The notes: generated by a model not told the origin, from the sequence alone. Positions 16,666-25,481 are shown, counted from the stretch's first letter. The stretch: DNA of 64,000 nt from Rhizobium sp. S152 (GCF_030380735.1 NZ_JAUDRZ010000008.1:558001-622000), one strand, 5' to 3'. Numbers and translations are program-made.

Positions 16666-17244
16666 ATGTCCCTGTTCGACCAATCCCAAGAGTTCCGTTT
16701 CGACCCGCTGCGTCTGGCCGCGCGCCCGGCCGCCATCAAGGCCGTCTTCGTGCTGGCAGGCACGCTCATCCTCGCGCTCGCCTCGCAGATCTCGGTGCCG
16801 ATGGTGCCTGTGCCGATCACAATGCAGACTTTCGCGGTGACGATGATCGGCGCGCTCTATGGCTGGCGTCTCGGTGCGGCGACGGTTCTCGCCTGGCTGG
16901 CTGAAGCGGCCATGGGCTTCCCGGTTCTGGCCGGCGGCGCCGGCGGTCTCGGGCCCTTCGCAGGCCCGACGGCTGGCTACCTCGCATCCTTCCCTGTCAT
17001 CGCGGCCCTTGCCGGATGGCTTGCCGCGCGCGGCTGGACCGGCGACGCCGTGATCCGCAGCTTCGCCGCCCACTTCGCCGCCAATATTCTGTGCCTGGCG
17101 ATCGGCGGTCTGTGGCTGGCAAACCTGCTCGGCATGGAGAAGGCATGGCTGCTCGGCGTCGCCCCCTTCATTCTCGGCGCGGTGCTGAAATCGGCGCTGG
17201 CAGCCGCCGTCCTGAAGGGCGTCAGGATCTATACCGGCCGCTGA
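16666..17244 (+). CDS. bioY: Biotin transporter substrate-binding membrane protein BioY
   Basis: S-component (192 residues) for biotin uptake, working alone or with the ECF module BioMN, which is not encoded in this window. Five or six hydrophobic helices are visible. Family marks are the V-P-M-V-P-V-P-I-T-M-Q-T stretch (about 44-55), G-A-L-Y-G, and the G-G-A-G-G-L-G-P-F-A-G-P-T-A-G-Y loop. The start follows GAAGGAG. The gene is preceded by two BioR boxes and followed after one base by a DUF1284 gene, so it should be derepressed when biotin is scarce. Confidence 0.93.
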   Translation: MSLFDQSQEFRFDPLRLAARPAAIKAVFVLAGTLILALASQISVPMVPVPITMQTFAVTMIGALYGWRLGAATVLAWLAEAAMGFPVLAGGAGGLGPFAGPTAGYLASFPVIAALAGWLAARGWTGDAVIRSFAAHFAANILCLAIGGLWLANLLGMEKAWLLGVAPFILGAVLKSALAAAVLKGVRIYTGR

Positions 17245-17245
17245 G

Positions 17246-17671
17246 GTGACCGTTCATCTGCGCGCCCATCACCTACTCTGCATGCTGACCTTCGTCGGTG
17301 AAGGCTACACGCCCGCCTTCACCGAGAATTACATCCGCATCGCCCGGCGCCTGTCGTCGGGCGAGGAGATCGAGGTCGTCGACGGTCCCGACGATATCTG
17401 CGCGCCGCTGCTTTCAGGAGCGGCGGCGCATTGCCACAACGAAAGCGTCGTCGCGCGCGACGAGGCGGCGGCCGAGGCCGTCGGCCGTTTGCTGGGGGTT
17501 AAGGTCGGGAAGGGCACCCGCATTCGTCCCGACGCGGCGCTGCTGAAACGCCTGCGCCGCAATTTCGCCCTCGGCACGATCCGGAAGGCCTGCAGCGAGT
17601 GCGAATGGAGCGAACTCTGCGGCCATGTCGCCGAGCGCGGTTTTGCAGATGTGCTGGTCGCGCCGGGTTGA
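17246..17671 (+). CDS. DUF1284 domain-containing protein, cotranscribed with bioY
   Basis: A 141-residue cytoplasmic protein of family DUF1284: R-A-H-H-L-L-C at the N-terminus, conserved cysteines in D-D-I-C-A-P and A-H-C-H, and a C-terminal C-S-E-C-E-W-S-E-L-C. The His/Cys clusters suggest a bound metal or Fe-S centre. The GTG start lies one base after the bioY stop, so the two are cotranscribed and the gene should share BioR control. Function is unknown; a link to biotin is inferred only from position. Confidence 0.8.
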   Translation: MTVHLRAHHLLCMLTFVGEGYTPAFTENYIRIARRLSSGEEIEVVDGPDDICAPLLSGAAAHCHNESVVARDEAAAEAVGRLLGVKVGKGTRIRPDAALLKRLRRNFALGTIRKACSECEWSELCGHVAERGFADVLVAPG

Positions 17672-17747
17672 CGCATGCCTCCCGAAAGTGGTCACTGTTT
17701 TGGGACAAAGACATGCGTAAAAACAGGCGCCTGAAGCGCGCTGCGCT

Positions 17748-18446
17748 TTAGGCCGCGACCGGCGTCTCCACCGGAAAGAGCGCCAGGAACCGCCGCTCTC
17801 CCTCCGGCGAAAAGATCACCGAACGGCTTCCCGCCGTGCGCCGCGCCCAGCCCTTGTCGAAGAAACTCGCAAGCAGCGCCTTGCCGAGGCTGCCCGCCAG
17901 ATGCGCCCGCCGCTCGCTCCAGTCGAGGCACGAGCGGCAGAGCGGCCGCCGCGATGTCTTGAGGTCGGCGACGTTAATCCCGATGCACTTGAACGTGTCC
18001 TCGCCCTTCGCCGTCAACGCCAGCCCGTCGCCCACGGCGTCAATCGCGCCCCTGGCGACGAGGCTATCCAGCATCCGCACCCCGTAATCGCCGGCCAGAT
18101 GGTCGTAGCAGATCCGCGCTTTACGCAGCGCAGGCTCTTTCGGCCCCGGCTGGTGGCGCAGGTGCCCGCGCCCGGCGGCAAAGCCCATGATGCTCTCGAG
18201 CAGCTTGCCCACCGCGTCGTCCGCCAGCGTGAAATAGCGATGCCTGCCCTGCTTGCGTTGCGCCAGCAGGCGCCCGGCCTCGAGCTTGGCAAGGTGCGTG
18301 CTTGCCGTCTGCAACGTGATGCCGCCGGCCGCCGCCAGCTCGGTGGCGGTCAGCGCCTTGCCGCCCATCAGCGCCGTCAGCATGTTGGCGCGCGCCGGAT
18401 CGCCGATCAGCGCACCGATCTGCGCGATATCAGGTCCTTCCTTCAC
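17748..18446 (-). CDS. ArsR-type winged-helix transcriptional regulator
   Basis: A 232-residue regulator: an N-terminal ArsR winged helix (about 10-85; T-A-T-E-L-A-A-A-G-G-I-T-L-Q-T-A-S-T-H-L-A-K-L as recognition region) and a C-terminal domain with C-R-S-C-L-D-W and a conserved E-R-R tail, as in the larger YdfF-type ArsR proteins. The effector is unknown; cysteines in R-I-C-Y-D and C-R-S-C could sense metal or redox state. It starts at GTG after AGGAGGTGAGCC. It is divergent from the NIPSNAP/monooxygenase pair and probably controls it. Confidence 0.85.
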   Translation of the reverse strand: MKEGPDIAQIGALIGDPARANMLTALMGGKALTATELAAAGGITLQTASTHLAKLEAGRLLAQRKQGRHRYFTLADDAVGKLLESIMGFAAGRGHLRHQPGPKEPALRKARICYDHLAGDYGVRMLDSLVARGAIDAVGDGLALTAKGEDTFKCIGINVADLKTSRRPLCRSCLDWSERRAHLAGSLGKALLASFFDKGWARRTAGSRSVIFSPEGERRFLALFPVETPVAA

Positions 18447-18547
18447 GGCTCACCTCCTGCGGATATCATCTTCCATACTTCGACCGTAGCCGAAGCATCT
18501 TCGTCCCGCAACATGGCAAAACCATCCTGCAATCAAGGAGAAAAAAG

Positions 18548-18877
18548 ATGATCACCTGCTTCATCCGCTACGAAATCGACCCGTTCAAGAAGGACGCCTT
18601 TGCCGGATATGCCCGCAACTGGGGCCAGGCCATCCCGCGCAACGGCGCCGACCTGATCGGCTATTTCGCCCCGCACGAGGGTTCCGCGACCACGGCCTAC
18701 GGCGTCTACCACATCGAAAGCCTCGCCGCCTACGAAGCCTACCGCGCCCGCCTTGCCGCCGATCCGATCGGCCGCGAGAACTATGAATTCGCAAGACGCG
18801 AGCGCTTCATCCTCAAGGAAGACCGTATCTTCCTGAAGAACGTCTCGCTGCCGCATGCCGCAAAGGTGCTGCCATGA
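18548..18877 (+). CDS. NIPSNAP family protein
   Basis: A 109-residue ferredoxin-like alpha/beta-barrel protein of the NIPSNAP family (M-I-T-C-F-I-R-Y-E-I-D-P-F-K at the start; G-A-D-L-I-G-Y-F-A-P-H-E-G; Y-G-V-Y-H-I-E-S). Catalytic function is not established for bacterial members. RBS AAGGAG precedes the ATG. Its stop overlaps the ATG of the next gene (ATGA), so the two related small proteins are made together, under probable control of the divergent ArsR-type regulator. Confidence 0.85.
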   Translation: MITCFIRYEIDPFKKDAFAGYARNWGQAIPRNGADLIGYFAPHEGSATTAYGVYHIESLAAYEAYRARLAADPIGRENYEFARRERFILKEDRIFLKNVSLPHAAKVLP

Positions 18878-19227
18878 TCGCCGTCATCTTCGAGGTCCTG
18901 CCCTATATGGGCGAGCGCCACACCTATCTCGATCTCGCCGGCGAACTGCGGGTCGAGCTGGAGACGATGGATGGCTTCATTTCCATCGAGCGCTTCGAAA
19001 GCCTGACGACGCGCGGCAAGCTGCTGTCGCTCTCTTTCTGGCGCGACGAGGAAGCGGTCAGACGCTGGCGCAACCTCGAATGCCACCGCTCCGCCCAGGC
19101 CGCCGGTAGGCGTGGTATCTTCGCCGACTACCGCCTGCGCATCGGCCATGTCGTGCGCGATTACGGGATGACGGAGCGAGAGGAGGCGCCGGCGGATAGC
19201 CGGGCGGTGCATGATAGGGTGGGCTAA
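18874..19227 (+). CDS. Antibiotic biosynthesis monooxygenase (ABM) domain protein
   Basis: A 117-residue protein with an ABM ferredoxin-like fold, marked by D-G-F-I-S-I-E-R-F and L-L-S-L-S-F-W-R-D-E-E-A-V-R-R-W-R. Members oxidise aromatic polyketides or quinols, or degrade haem, without a cofactor; most small family members are uncharacterised. Its ATG overlaps the NIPSNAP stop, indicating translational coupling and perhaps a heteromeric barrel of the two. The C-terminal 15 residues are Pro/Arg-rich and probably disordered. Confidence 0.82.
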   Translation: MIAVIFEVLPYMGERHTYLDLAGELRVELETMDGFISIERFESLTTRGKLLSLSFWRDEEAVRRWRNLECHRSAQAAGRRGIFADYRLRIGHVVRDYGMTEREEAPADSRAVHDRVG

Positions 19228-19265
19228 TCGGTAAGGAAGCGTGCGCGCAGATCGTCGATCGCAAT

Positions 19266-19571
19266 CTACAGACGGGGTATCTCGTCGATGATAACGCCCC
19301 AGAGAATATGGTCGGAAAGGCCGTGATATTCGTGCCGCAGCACGTTACCGATCGCCCGTACTTGTGGCCAAGGGATTTCCGGCCGCAGATCCTTGATTTC
19401 GTCGGGCAGGGCGCGGCTCGCCTCCGAGATGATCTCGACGGCGCGTTGCAGGGCGTGGCGAAGCAGCCAGTCAGTCTGATAGTCGTGCAGCAATTTTCCT
19501 GTGGCGGCGTTCTCGATTCCGTTGATGGCTGCATGGATGTCGTCGAGGAGATGCCTGATCTCGCGCGCCAT
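19266..19571 (-). CDS. HepT-like HEPN ribonuclease toxin (DUF86)
   Basis: A 101-residue all-helical HEPN protein, the toxin of MNT/HEPN type VII toxin-antitoxin systems. The active motif is R72-x6-R79-H80-E-Y82 (G-N-V-L-R-H-E-Y-H), a variant of R-x4-6-H-x-Y in which the Tyr is the known AMPylation target and the His and Arg cut RNA. Its ATG shares one base with the stop of the nucleotidyltransferase gene upstream (TGATG). The pair lies just before ccrM on the opposite strand. Toxicity is inferred from the family. Confidence 0.82.
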   Translation of the reverse strand: MAREIRHLLDDIHAAINGIENAATGKLLHDYQTDWLLRHALQRAVEIISEASRALPDEIKDLRPEIPWPQVRAIGNVLRHEYHGLSDHILWGVIIDEIPRL

Positions 19572-19867
19572 CAGAAAACCTGCATCGCCGTCGCTTCGAT
19601 CTCAGGTCTCAGGCGGGGGTGCAAGCCGTCGCGGGTCGTAATGTCGACAGATGTGTCGAGCCTTTGCTCCAGCATCAGCTTGATGCCGATCAGGTCGAAG
19701 GCATTGAAGCGGCTCTCGGGGTCATAATCGATGAAGAGGTCGATATCGCTGGCGGCGTTTGCTTCGTCGCGTGCGACCGAGCCGAACAGGTAAAGCGATG
19801 TCGCGCCGAGTGCGCGAACCACCTCGGCATTGTTTTTCAAACGTTCGAACGCTTCGCTTTTCTTCAT
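19571..19867 (-). CDS. MntA-like minimal nucleotidyltransferase antitoxin
   Basis: A 98-residue minimal nucleotidyltransferase with the fold signature G29-S-x10-D41-x-D43 (F-G-S-V-A-R-D ... S-D-I-D-L-F-I-D). In MntA/HepT pairs the enzyme transfers AMP to the toxin's Tyr and so silences it. The start at 19867 follows CAGGGA; a longer frame from 19903 has no family support. It is coupled with the HEPN gene by a one-base overlap. Both catalytic aspartates are intact. Confidence 0.82.
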   Translation of the reverse strand: MKKSEAFERLKNNAEVVRALGATSLYLFGSVARDEANAASDIDLFIDYDPESRFNAFDLIGIKLMLEQRLDTSVDITTRDGLHPRLRPEIEATAMQVF

Positions 19868-19947
19868 TCCCTGACTGTAGCCGATCCGGCCGCGCTTTCC
19901 CATCGAACCAATATTTTTCCCGAAATCGCACCCCGGTTCAGCCTTTG

Positions 19948-19966
19948 GTAACCAAGATGAGTAACC
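19948..19966 (+). promoter_or_regulatory. Direct GTAACC pair upstream of ccrM, possible CtrA-type site
   Basis: GTAACC occurs at 19948-19953 and 19961-19966, the second reading GTAACCAT, one mismatch from the CtrA half-site TTAACCAT. Spacing does not fit the full TTAA-N7-TTAA box. In Caulobacter ccrM is CtrA-activated, so this is a weak candidate only. Confidence 0.3.
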
Positions 19967-20007
19967 ATAACAGACAGTAAAGAGCGTAATGTGTATGAGC
20001 GAGTTAA

Positions 20008-21141
<1,134 letters not shown>

Positions 21142-21208
21142 TCCGCGAAGGCCTGATCGAGACTGCCGTCGTCCGGTTTTTGTACCTCCAGTTGCGGAAG
21201 ACGGCAAA

Positions 21209-21243
21209 AAGACGCCCGGGATCATACCCCGGGCGTCTTCAGT
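21209..21243 (+). terminator. Hairpin terminator after ccrM
   Basis: A perfect 12-bp inverted repeat, AAGACGCCCGGG and CCCGGGCGTCTT, with a 7-base loop, then a short T-containing tail. It can serve both ccrM and the convergent membrane-protein gene. Confidence 0.7.
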
Positions 21244-21320
21244 TTCAGCGATCGCGCAATGAAAAGCGCCCCGGGGAGGGCCGGAGCGCTTAATGCTTGC
21301 CGATTATTGTGGCTTCCGCC

Positions 21321-22232
21321 TCAGCGCTGCAGCAGCGCCATCCGTTCCTCGTCCTCGTCGCGCTGGCGGCCGCCGATCGCGGCGGCGACACTGGCGATGA
21401 AGGCGCCGACGAATAGCGACAGTGCACCGAACAGGGCAACCGCCGAAGCCGTCTTGCGGGCATCATCAGCCGCCTTCTGCGCGGCTGCTTTCGCATCGTT
21501 GATCCGCGTCAGAACGGCATCGATGCGGGCTTTGGCGTCGGCCTCTGAGAGCCCGGTGCGCGAGGTGACCACCTGCTCTAGGTAAGTCTGGTCATCGGCC
21601 GAGAGCTTGCCGTCGACGATGCCGTTCACCAGCACCCGAGACACTTCCGCGCTTACCGCCTCGTTGCTCTGATTGGCGGGCGCCGCGGCCGGATTGGATG
21701 GGCGCAACAGTGCATCGGTGAAATAGGCAGGCGAAAAGCCGCTGCTATTGTCGCTCGTGCTGGCTGCCGTTGCCGCGCCAGCCGTTGCCGTAGCGCCGAC
21801 GGCCGTTGCGGCTGCCTGGGTGCCGGTGACGAGCACCGACGAAAGCGCCGAGCCCAGCAGTCCGGCGACCACGACGGTCGCGAGCGCCCAAGAAAGAAAG
21901 CCGTGCGCGGTGTCACGGAAGAACACCTCGTACGTATGGACGCCGACCCATTTCGCCCGGAGGCGGCCGGTGAGATAGCCGCCGAGAGCCGCCGAAACCC
22001 ACTGCACAACGATCAGCCAGACGGCCGCGGTGGCGCCGAGCGTCGTCAGCGACGCACTGTCCCCTGACCACGGGGAGACCATAGTCAGGCCGAGCCCGGA
22101 ACCGATCAGGATGAAGACCAGCGAGATAGCGGTCGCGGCGAGCGTGCCGGCTATGATCGGTCCCCAGCTCACGGCGGAAGAGGACGATTCCAGCGGCGCG
22201 TCGGTCACGACGGTGGACGAAGTGTAGGACAT
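21321..22232 (-). CDS. Multi-pass membrane protein, PhnA-like conserved hypothetical
   Basis: A 303-residue inner-membrane protein: three hydrophobic helices in the first half (about 24-46, 68-90, 116-140), an Ala/Thr/Ser-rich periplasmic or cytoplasmic loop (about 140-240), a helical region with a D-A-K-A-R-I-D motif, then a last helix (about 265-288) and a charged tail R-Q-R-D-E-D-E-E-R. Rhizobial homologues carry the uninformative name PhnA-like; no link to phosphonate is visible. RBS AGGAGG overlaps the stop of the 25-aa ORF upstream, so the two form one unit behind an EcfG-type promoter. Function is unknown. Confidence 0.7.
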   Translation of the reverse strand: MSYTSSTVVTDAPLESSSSAVSWGPIIAGTLAATAISLVFILIGSGLGLTMVSPWSGDSASLTTLGATAAVWLIVVQWVSAALGGYLTGRLRAKWVGVHTYEVFFRDTAHGFLSWALATVVVAGLLGSALSSVLVTGTQAAATAVGATATAGAATAASTSDNSSGFSPAYFTDALLRPSNPAAAPANQSNEAVSAEVSRVLVNGIVDGKLSADDQTYLEQVVTSRTGLSEADAKARIDAVLTRINDAKAAAQKAADDARKTASAVALFGALSLFVGAFIASVAAAIGGRQRDEDEERMALLQR

Positions 22233-22241
22233 CGCCGCCTC

Positions 22242-22319
22242 CTAGTGCCAGAACAGCAGGATGATGAGGATCAGCGGAATCGGAACGCCGAGAAACCAAA
22301 GCAAAATACCTCTACCCAT
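22242..22319 (-). CDS. 25-aa hydrophobic membrane peptide
   Basis: A 25-residue ORF: M-G-R-G-I-L-L-W-F-L-G-V-P-I-P then an Ile/Leu run and W-H, i.e. one short membrane helix with a V-P-I-P kink. An ideal AGGAGG lies 7 bases before the ATG. Its TAG forms part of the AGGAGG of the next gene, so expression is tied to the 303-aa membrane protein. An EcfG-type promoter lies 67 bases upstream. I recall similar tiny proteins in other Rhizobiales. Too short for most gene callers. Confidence 0.7.
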   Translation of the reverse strand: MGRGILLWFLGVPIPLILIILLFWH

Positions 22320-22385
22320 CGTAACCTCCTGTCAGCGAAGCTGATCAATTGTTTTGCTCGAAGCCCGCCACGCGCGGGTCTTCCC

Positions 22386-22412
22386 AAAACTTTCAAGGTC
22401 ACTCATTGTTCC
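22386..22412 (-). promoter_or_regulatory. EcfG-type promoter of the small membrane-protein operon
   Basis: On the minus strand GGAAC, a 17-base spacer, then GTTTT fits the EcfG/RpoE2 consensus GGAAC-N16-17-(C)GTT, apart from the first base of the -10 box. It lies 67 bases upstream of the 25-aa ORF. Confidence 0.6.
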
Positions 22413-22463
22413 TAACGCGATGGAAAAATTGCGGTTTCCCATCGCGCCGGGTAGGGCTGACGC

Positions 22464-22829
22464 TCAGAACGCCTGGTAGTCTTTCACTTCCACGTGGGTC
22501 ACCTTGCCGTCTTCGTTGAAGGTGAGGGTTTCCTCGCCCTCACGCACCAGCGGCTTGCCCGTCTTGCTGTGCGTGGCGCGCACCGACCACACCGCACGTC
22601 CGGCATTCGGGCTCACGCGTTCCACAAGCGTATTGAACGCCGTCTGATCCGGGTAATCATCGAAATACTTGCGGAATGCGGCCATGATCTCGTCGCGGCC
22701 CGAAAGACTGCCGACGCCGTTCGACGTGTAGGTCGCGTCTTCCGCGAAGTAGTCCTCGATGACAGCGTAGTCGAGCCGGTTGACGGCATCGTGGAACAGT
22801 ACGACTTCCTTGATTGGGTCGAATGTCAT
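22464..22829 (-). CDS. Nuclear transport factor 2/SnoaL-like family protein
   Basis: A 121-residue protein with an NTF2-like cone fold (F-H-D-A-V-N-R-L-D-Y-A-V-I-E-D-Y-F-A-E-D-A near the N-terminus, G-R-D-E-I-M-A-A-F central, strand-rich C-terminal half). Members are isomerases, dehydratases or non-enzymatic binding proteins; the substrate here is unknown. The start at 22829 lies two bases after the HAD gene stop, so it is cotranscribed with mutY and the HAD gene. A longer open frame reaching 23105 is a shadow inside the HAD gene. Confidence 0.8.
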   Translation of the reverse strand: MTFDPIKEVVLFHDAVNRLDYAVIEDYFAEDATYTSNGVGSLSGRDEIMAAFRKYFDDYPDQTAFNTLVERVSPNAGRAVWSVRATHSKTGKPLVREGEETLTFNEDGKVTHVEVKDYQAF

Positions 22830-22831
22830 GG

Positions 22832-23440
22832 TCAGACCCTCACGCCGCGTTCCGAGAGATCGGCGCGCAATTGCTTGGCGCCGGTGAAGAGCACCGCATC
22901 CCATCCCGCCTTCTTGGCGCCTTCGACGTTGGGCGCCGAATCGTCGATGAAGATCGTCGCCGCCGGATTGAGACCGAAACTCCTGGCGTGCGTTTCGTAG
23001 ATCGCGATGTCGGGCTTGATCAGACCGATATCGCCGGAAACGGTGACGCCGCGCGGCTTGGTGAGGAATGGAAAGCGCACCTGCGCCTCGCGGAAGGTGT
23101 CGCACGCGAAGTTGGTGAGCATCGTCACGTCGCGGCCCTCGGCGATCAGCCCTTCCATGATCGCGACGCTGTCGTCGTAGGCGTGCGACACCATCTCGTG
23201 CCAGTGCTTGCGGAAGGCGCGGATGTGCTCCTCGCGATCAGGATGCGTTTCGAGCAGCAGCGCCTCTGCGTCCGCCCATGTGCGTCCGCGGTCCTGCTCG
23301 AGGTTCCAGTCGTGGGTGCAGACATTGTCGAAGAACCACTGCCGCTCGGCGGCGTCCGGAATGATGCGGCTGAAGGGGATGCTTGGGTCGTAGTGGATAA
23401 GAACTTTTCCGATATCGAAAACGATATGATCAATAGGCAT
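22832..23440 (-). CDS. HAD family phosphatase (HAD-IA)
   Basis: A 202-residue HAD hydrolase. Motif I reads F-D-I-G-K-V (Asp9 nucleophile), with Gly at the usual second Asp, as in the YihX/epoxide-hydrolase-N-like branch, where activity may be altered. Motif II Thr is in L-T-N-F, the motif III Lys in L-I-K-P-D, and motif IV in F-I-D-D-S. The cap is helical (about 20-95). It directly follows mutY (stop of mutY at 23441), so it is in the mutY operon. Substrate is unknown. Confidence 0.82.
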   Translation of the reverse strand: MPIDHIVFDIGKVLIHYDPSIPFSRIIPDAAERQWFFDNVCTHDWNLEQDRGRTWADAEALLLETHPDREEHIRAFRKHWHEMVSHAYDDSVAIMEGLIAEGRDVTMLTNFACDTFREAQVRFPFLTKPRGVTVSGDIGLIKPDIAIYETHARSFGLNPAATIFIDDSAPNVEGAKKAGWDAVLFTGAKQLRADLSERGVRV

Positions 23441-24538
23441 TTATCCGTCCTTGGACTGTTGAAACGCGCGTGGAATAGCGGCTGTGATCGCTTTTTTCAT
23501 GACCGTCGGCAATGCCTGTGCGTCAAGATTTGTAACCGGCTCCCACCATCCGTCATCCCCCTCGATTTTGGCCGTGATCGCCACGCGCCAGATCGACAGC
23601 CTGAGTTCGAAATGGGTGAACACATGGGTGACGGTGCCCGATGGCTTCCAGTCGGCCGCGAACGGTGCCGCCTCAGCCGAGGTCTCGCCGTCGATACGCG
23701 CCGTCCAGCCCGTCGTCGGCACCTCGGTCATTCCGCCGAGCAGCCCGCTCTCGACCCTGCGCCGCAACAGCACCTCGCCATCTGATGTCACCGCCACGAA
23801 GGCAGCGCCGACGCGAATGGGCTTCGCCTTCTTGGCGGCCTTCACCGGGAAATGCTCTGGATCGTGAAGCGCCAGCGCCTCGCACGATCCGTTGAAGGGA
23901 CAGAGCGCGCAGGCTGGTCGCTTCGGCGTGCAGATGGTGGCGCCCAGGTCCATCATCGCCTGGGCGAAATCACCCGGCCGATCCGCCGGCGTCAGCAGCG
24001 CCACCTTTTGCTTCATCAACGGCTTGGCTGCAGGCAGCGGCGTCGAGATCGCATAAAGCCGCGAGATCACCCGCTCGATATTGCCGTCCATCACGGCAGC
24101 CTGACGGTTGAAGGCGATCGCGGCCACGGCCGCTGCCGTATAGTCGCCGATCCCAGGCAGCGCCTTCAGCCCTTCCTCGGTATCGGGAAAGACGCCGCCG
24201 TGATCGCGAGCCACCGCCTCGGCGCATTTCTTCAGGTTGCGAGCCCGCGCGTAGTAACCGAGCCCCGCCCAGGCCGCCATCACGTCCTCACTGGGTGCGG
24301 CGGCCAGATCGTCAACCGTCGGCCAGCGCGAGAGGAATTTCAGGAAATAGGATTTGACGGCCGGAACCGTGGTCTGCTGCAGCATCACCTCGGAGAGCCA
24401 CACATGATAGGGATCGGCCTTGATCCCGCGCTTGGCCATCGGCGGCGAAACGCGCCAAGGCAGCTCGCGGTGGTGGCGGTCGTACCAGTCGAGGAGGGGC
24501 TTTGCGGAGGGGGCGGTCGGGGTCTTTATGGTCATCAT
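23441..24538 (-). CDS. mutY: A/G-specific adenine DNA glycosylase
   Basis: Removes adenine mispaired with 8-oxoguanine. The 365-residue protein shows catalytic Glu50 (W-L-S-E-V-M-L-Q-Q-T), a helix-hairpin-helix (L-P-G-I-G-D-Y-T-A, about 127-135), catalytic Asp151 (M-D-G-N-I-E-R-V), the 4Fe-4S cluster C203-x6-C210-x2-C213-x5-C219, and a C-terminal NUDIX-like 8-oxoG recognition domain with F-T-H-F. Two ATGs occur in tandem at the start. It is the first gene of mutY-HAD-NTF2, divergent from the DUF721 gene. Confidence 0.95.
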   Translation of the reverse strand: MMTIKTPTAPSAKPLLDWYDRHHRELPWRVSPPMAKRGIKADPYHVWLSEVMLQQTTVPAVKSYFLKFLSRWPTVDDLAAAPSEDVMAAWAGLGYYARARNLKKCAEAVARDHGGVFPDTEEGLKALPGIGDYTAAAVAAIAFNRQAAVMDGNIERVISRLYAISTPLPAAKPLMKQKVALLTPADRPGDFAQAMMDLGATICTPKRPACALCPFNGSCEALALHDPEHFPVKAAKKAKPIRVGAAFVAVTSDGEVLLRRRVESGLLGGMTEVPTTGWTARIDGETSAEAAPFAADWKPSGTVTHVFTHFELRLSIWRVAITAKIEGDDGWWEPVTNLDAQALPTVMKKAITAAIPRAFQQSKDG

Positions 24539-24632
24539 TTGCCGTGGCGAAGGGAAGTGCCTTATACTTGGCGAAGCAATGCTGCCCGATCAAGGCAAGC
24601 GTGCCTGATCGCGGCGGCATCCAAAGGTTTCC

Positions 24633-25124
24633 ATGAGTTATCCACGCAAAGGTGAAAAACAGATCTCCGAACTGGCCAACGGCCTGATCGACCCCGTGCT
24701 CGCCAAGCGCGCCGGCATCAACACGGCGCTACTCGGCTCCTGGGACGAGATCGCCGGCGAGGATTTCGCCGATTGCACCCGCCCGGAAAAGATCGCCTGG
24801 GCGCGCGGCGGCGGTGACGACGGCAGCTTCCGCCCCGGCGTTCTGACCATTGCTTGCGAGGGCGCCCGCGCCTTGTTTCTGACGCATGCGCAGGGCGAAC
24901 TCATCCAGCGCATCAACAGCTTCTTCGGCTTCTCCGCCGTCCACCAGATCCGCATCGTCCAAAAGCCGGTCTCCCAAGCCTTCAAACGCTCCCGCACCCC
25001 ACCGCCGCTGAAAGGCGAGGCGGCCCGCCGGCTGGAGGGCATGATGGAGGGTATCGACAACGAGAAGCTGCGCGAGGCGGTGAAGCGGCTGGGCACGGCG
25101 GTGCTGGGGAAGAAGGGGCGGTAG
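24633..25124 (+). CDS. DUF721/DciA family protein
   Basis: A 163-residue protein of the DUF721 (DciA) family. DciA proteins are the predominant bacterial loaders of the replicative helicase DnaB; the KH-like N-terminal domain (W-D-E-I-A-G-E-D-F-A-D) and the A-R-A-L-F-L-T-H-A-Q-G-E-L-I-Q-R-I-N segment are visible, followed by a charged C-terminus. Whether this alphaproteobacterial copy loads the helicase is inferred. It is divergent from mutY and precedes parDE. Confidence 0.8.
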   Translation: MSYPRKGEKQISELANGLIDPVLAKRAGINTALLGSWDEIAGEDFADCTRPEKIAWARGGGDDGSFRPGVLTIACEGARALFLTHAQGELIQRINSFFGFSAVHQIRIVQKPVSQAFKRSRTPPPLKGEAARRLEGMMEGIDNEKLREAVKRLGTAVLGKKGR

Positions 25125-25163
25125 CCGCTTGACCGCCTTTCACTTGCATCGGGGGCGTTCTGT

Positions 25164-25176
25164 ATTACACTGTAAT
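25164..25176. promoter_or_regulatory. Palindromic operator candidate of parDE
   Basis: ATTACA-C-TGTAAT is a perfect 6-bp inverted repeat 30 bases before the ParD start, in an AT-rich patch that may include the -10 box. Ribbon-helix-helix antitoxins autorepress through such sites. Confidence 0.5.
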
Positions 25177-25205
25177 TATTCTCGTTCCGGTTTCAGGTGA
25201 TCAGT

Positions 25206-25481
25206 ATGCGCAGCAGCAAACCCATAACCGTTACGCTGGGCAGCCAGCAAAAGAGCTTGGACACGCGCCTGGAATCGGGGGCCTACAGCTCGGCTAGCGA
25301 AGTCATGCGCGCCGCGTTGCGCGCGCTTGATCGAGAGGAGGACGCGCTTGACGAAATCATGCGCCAGAAAATCCGCGAAGCGATTGACGATCCAAGCCCG
25401 GATATCGATGAGGACGTCGTCTTCGATCGTATCGAGCGCAAGCATGCGGAAAGAATGAAAGCGCGCGATGCCGGTAACTAA
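25206..25481 (+). CDS. parD: ParD-like type II antitoxin
   Basis: A 91-residue antitoxin: an N-terminal ribbon-helix-helix (K-P-I-T-V-T-L-G then S-G-A-Y-S-S-A-S-E-V-M-R-A-A-L-R-A-L) that binds DNA and represses the operon, and an acidic C-terminus that wraps the toxin. The ATG at 25206 follows AGGTGA; a GTG at 25197 is in frame but lies within that site. The stop lies 14 bases inside the toxin gene, so the two are coupled. Confidence 0.85.
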   Translation: MRSSKPITVTLGSQQKSLDTRLESGAYSSASEVMRAALRALDREEDALDEIMRQKIREAIDDPSPDIDEDVVFDRIERKHAERMKARDAGN

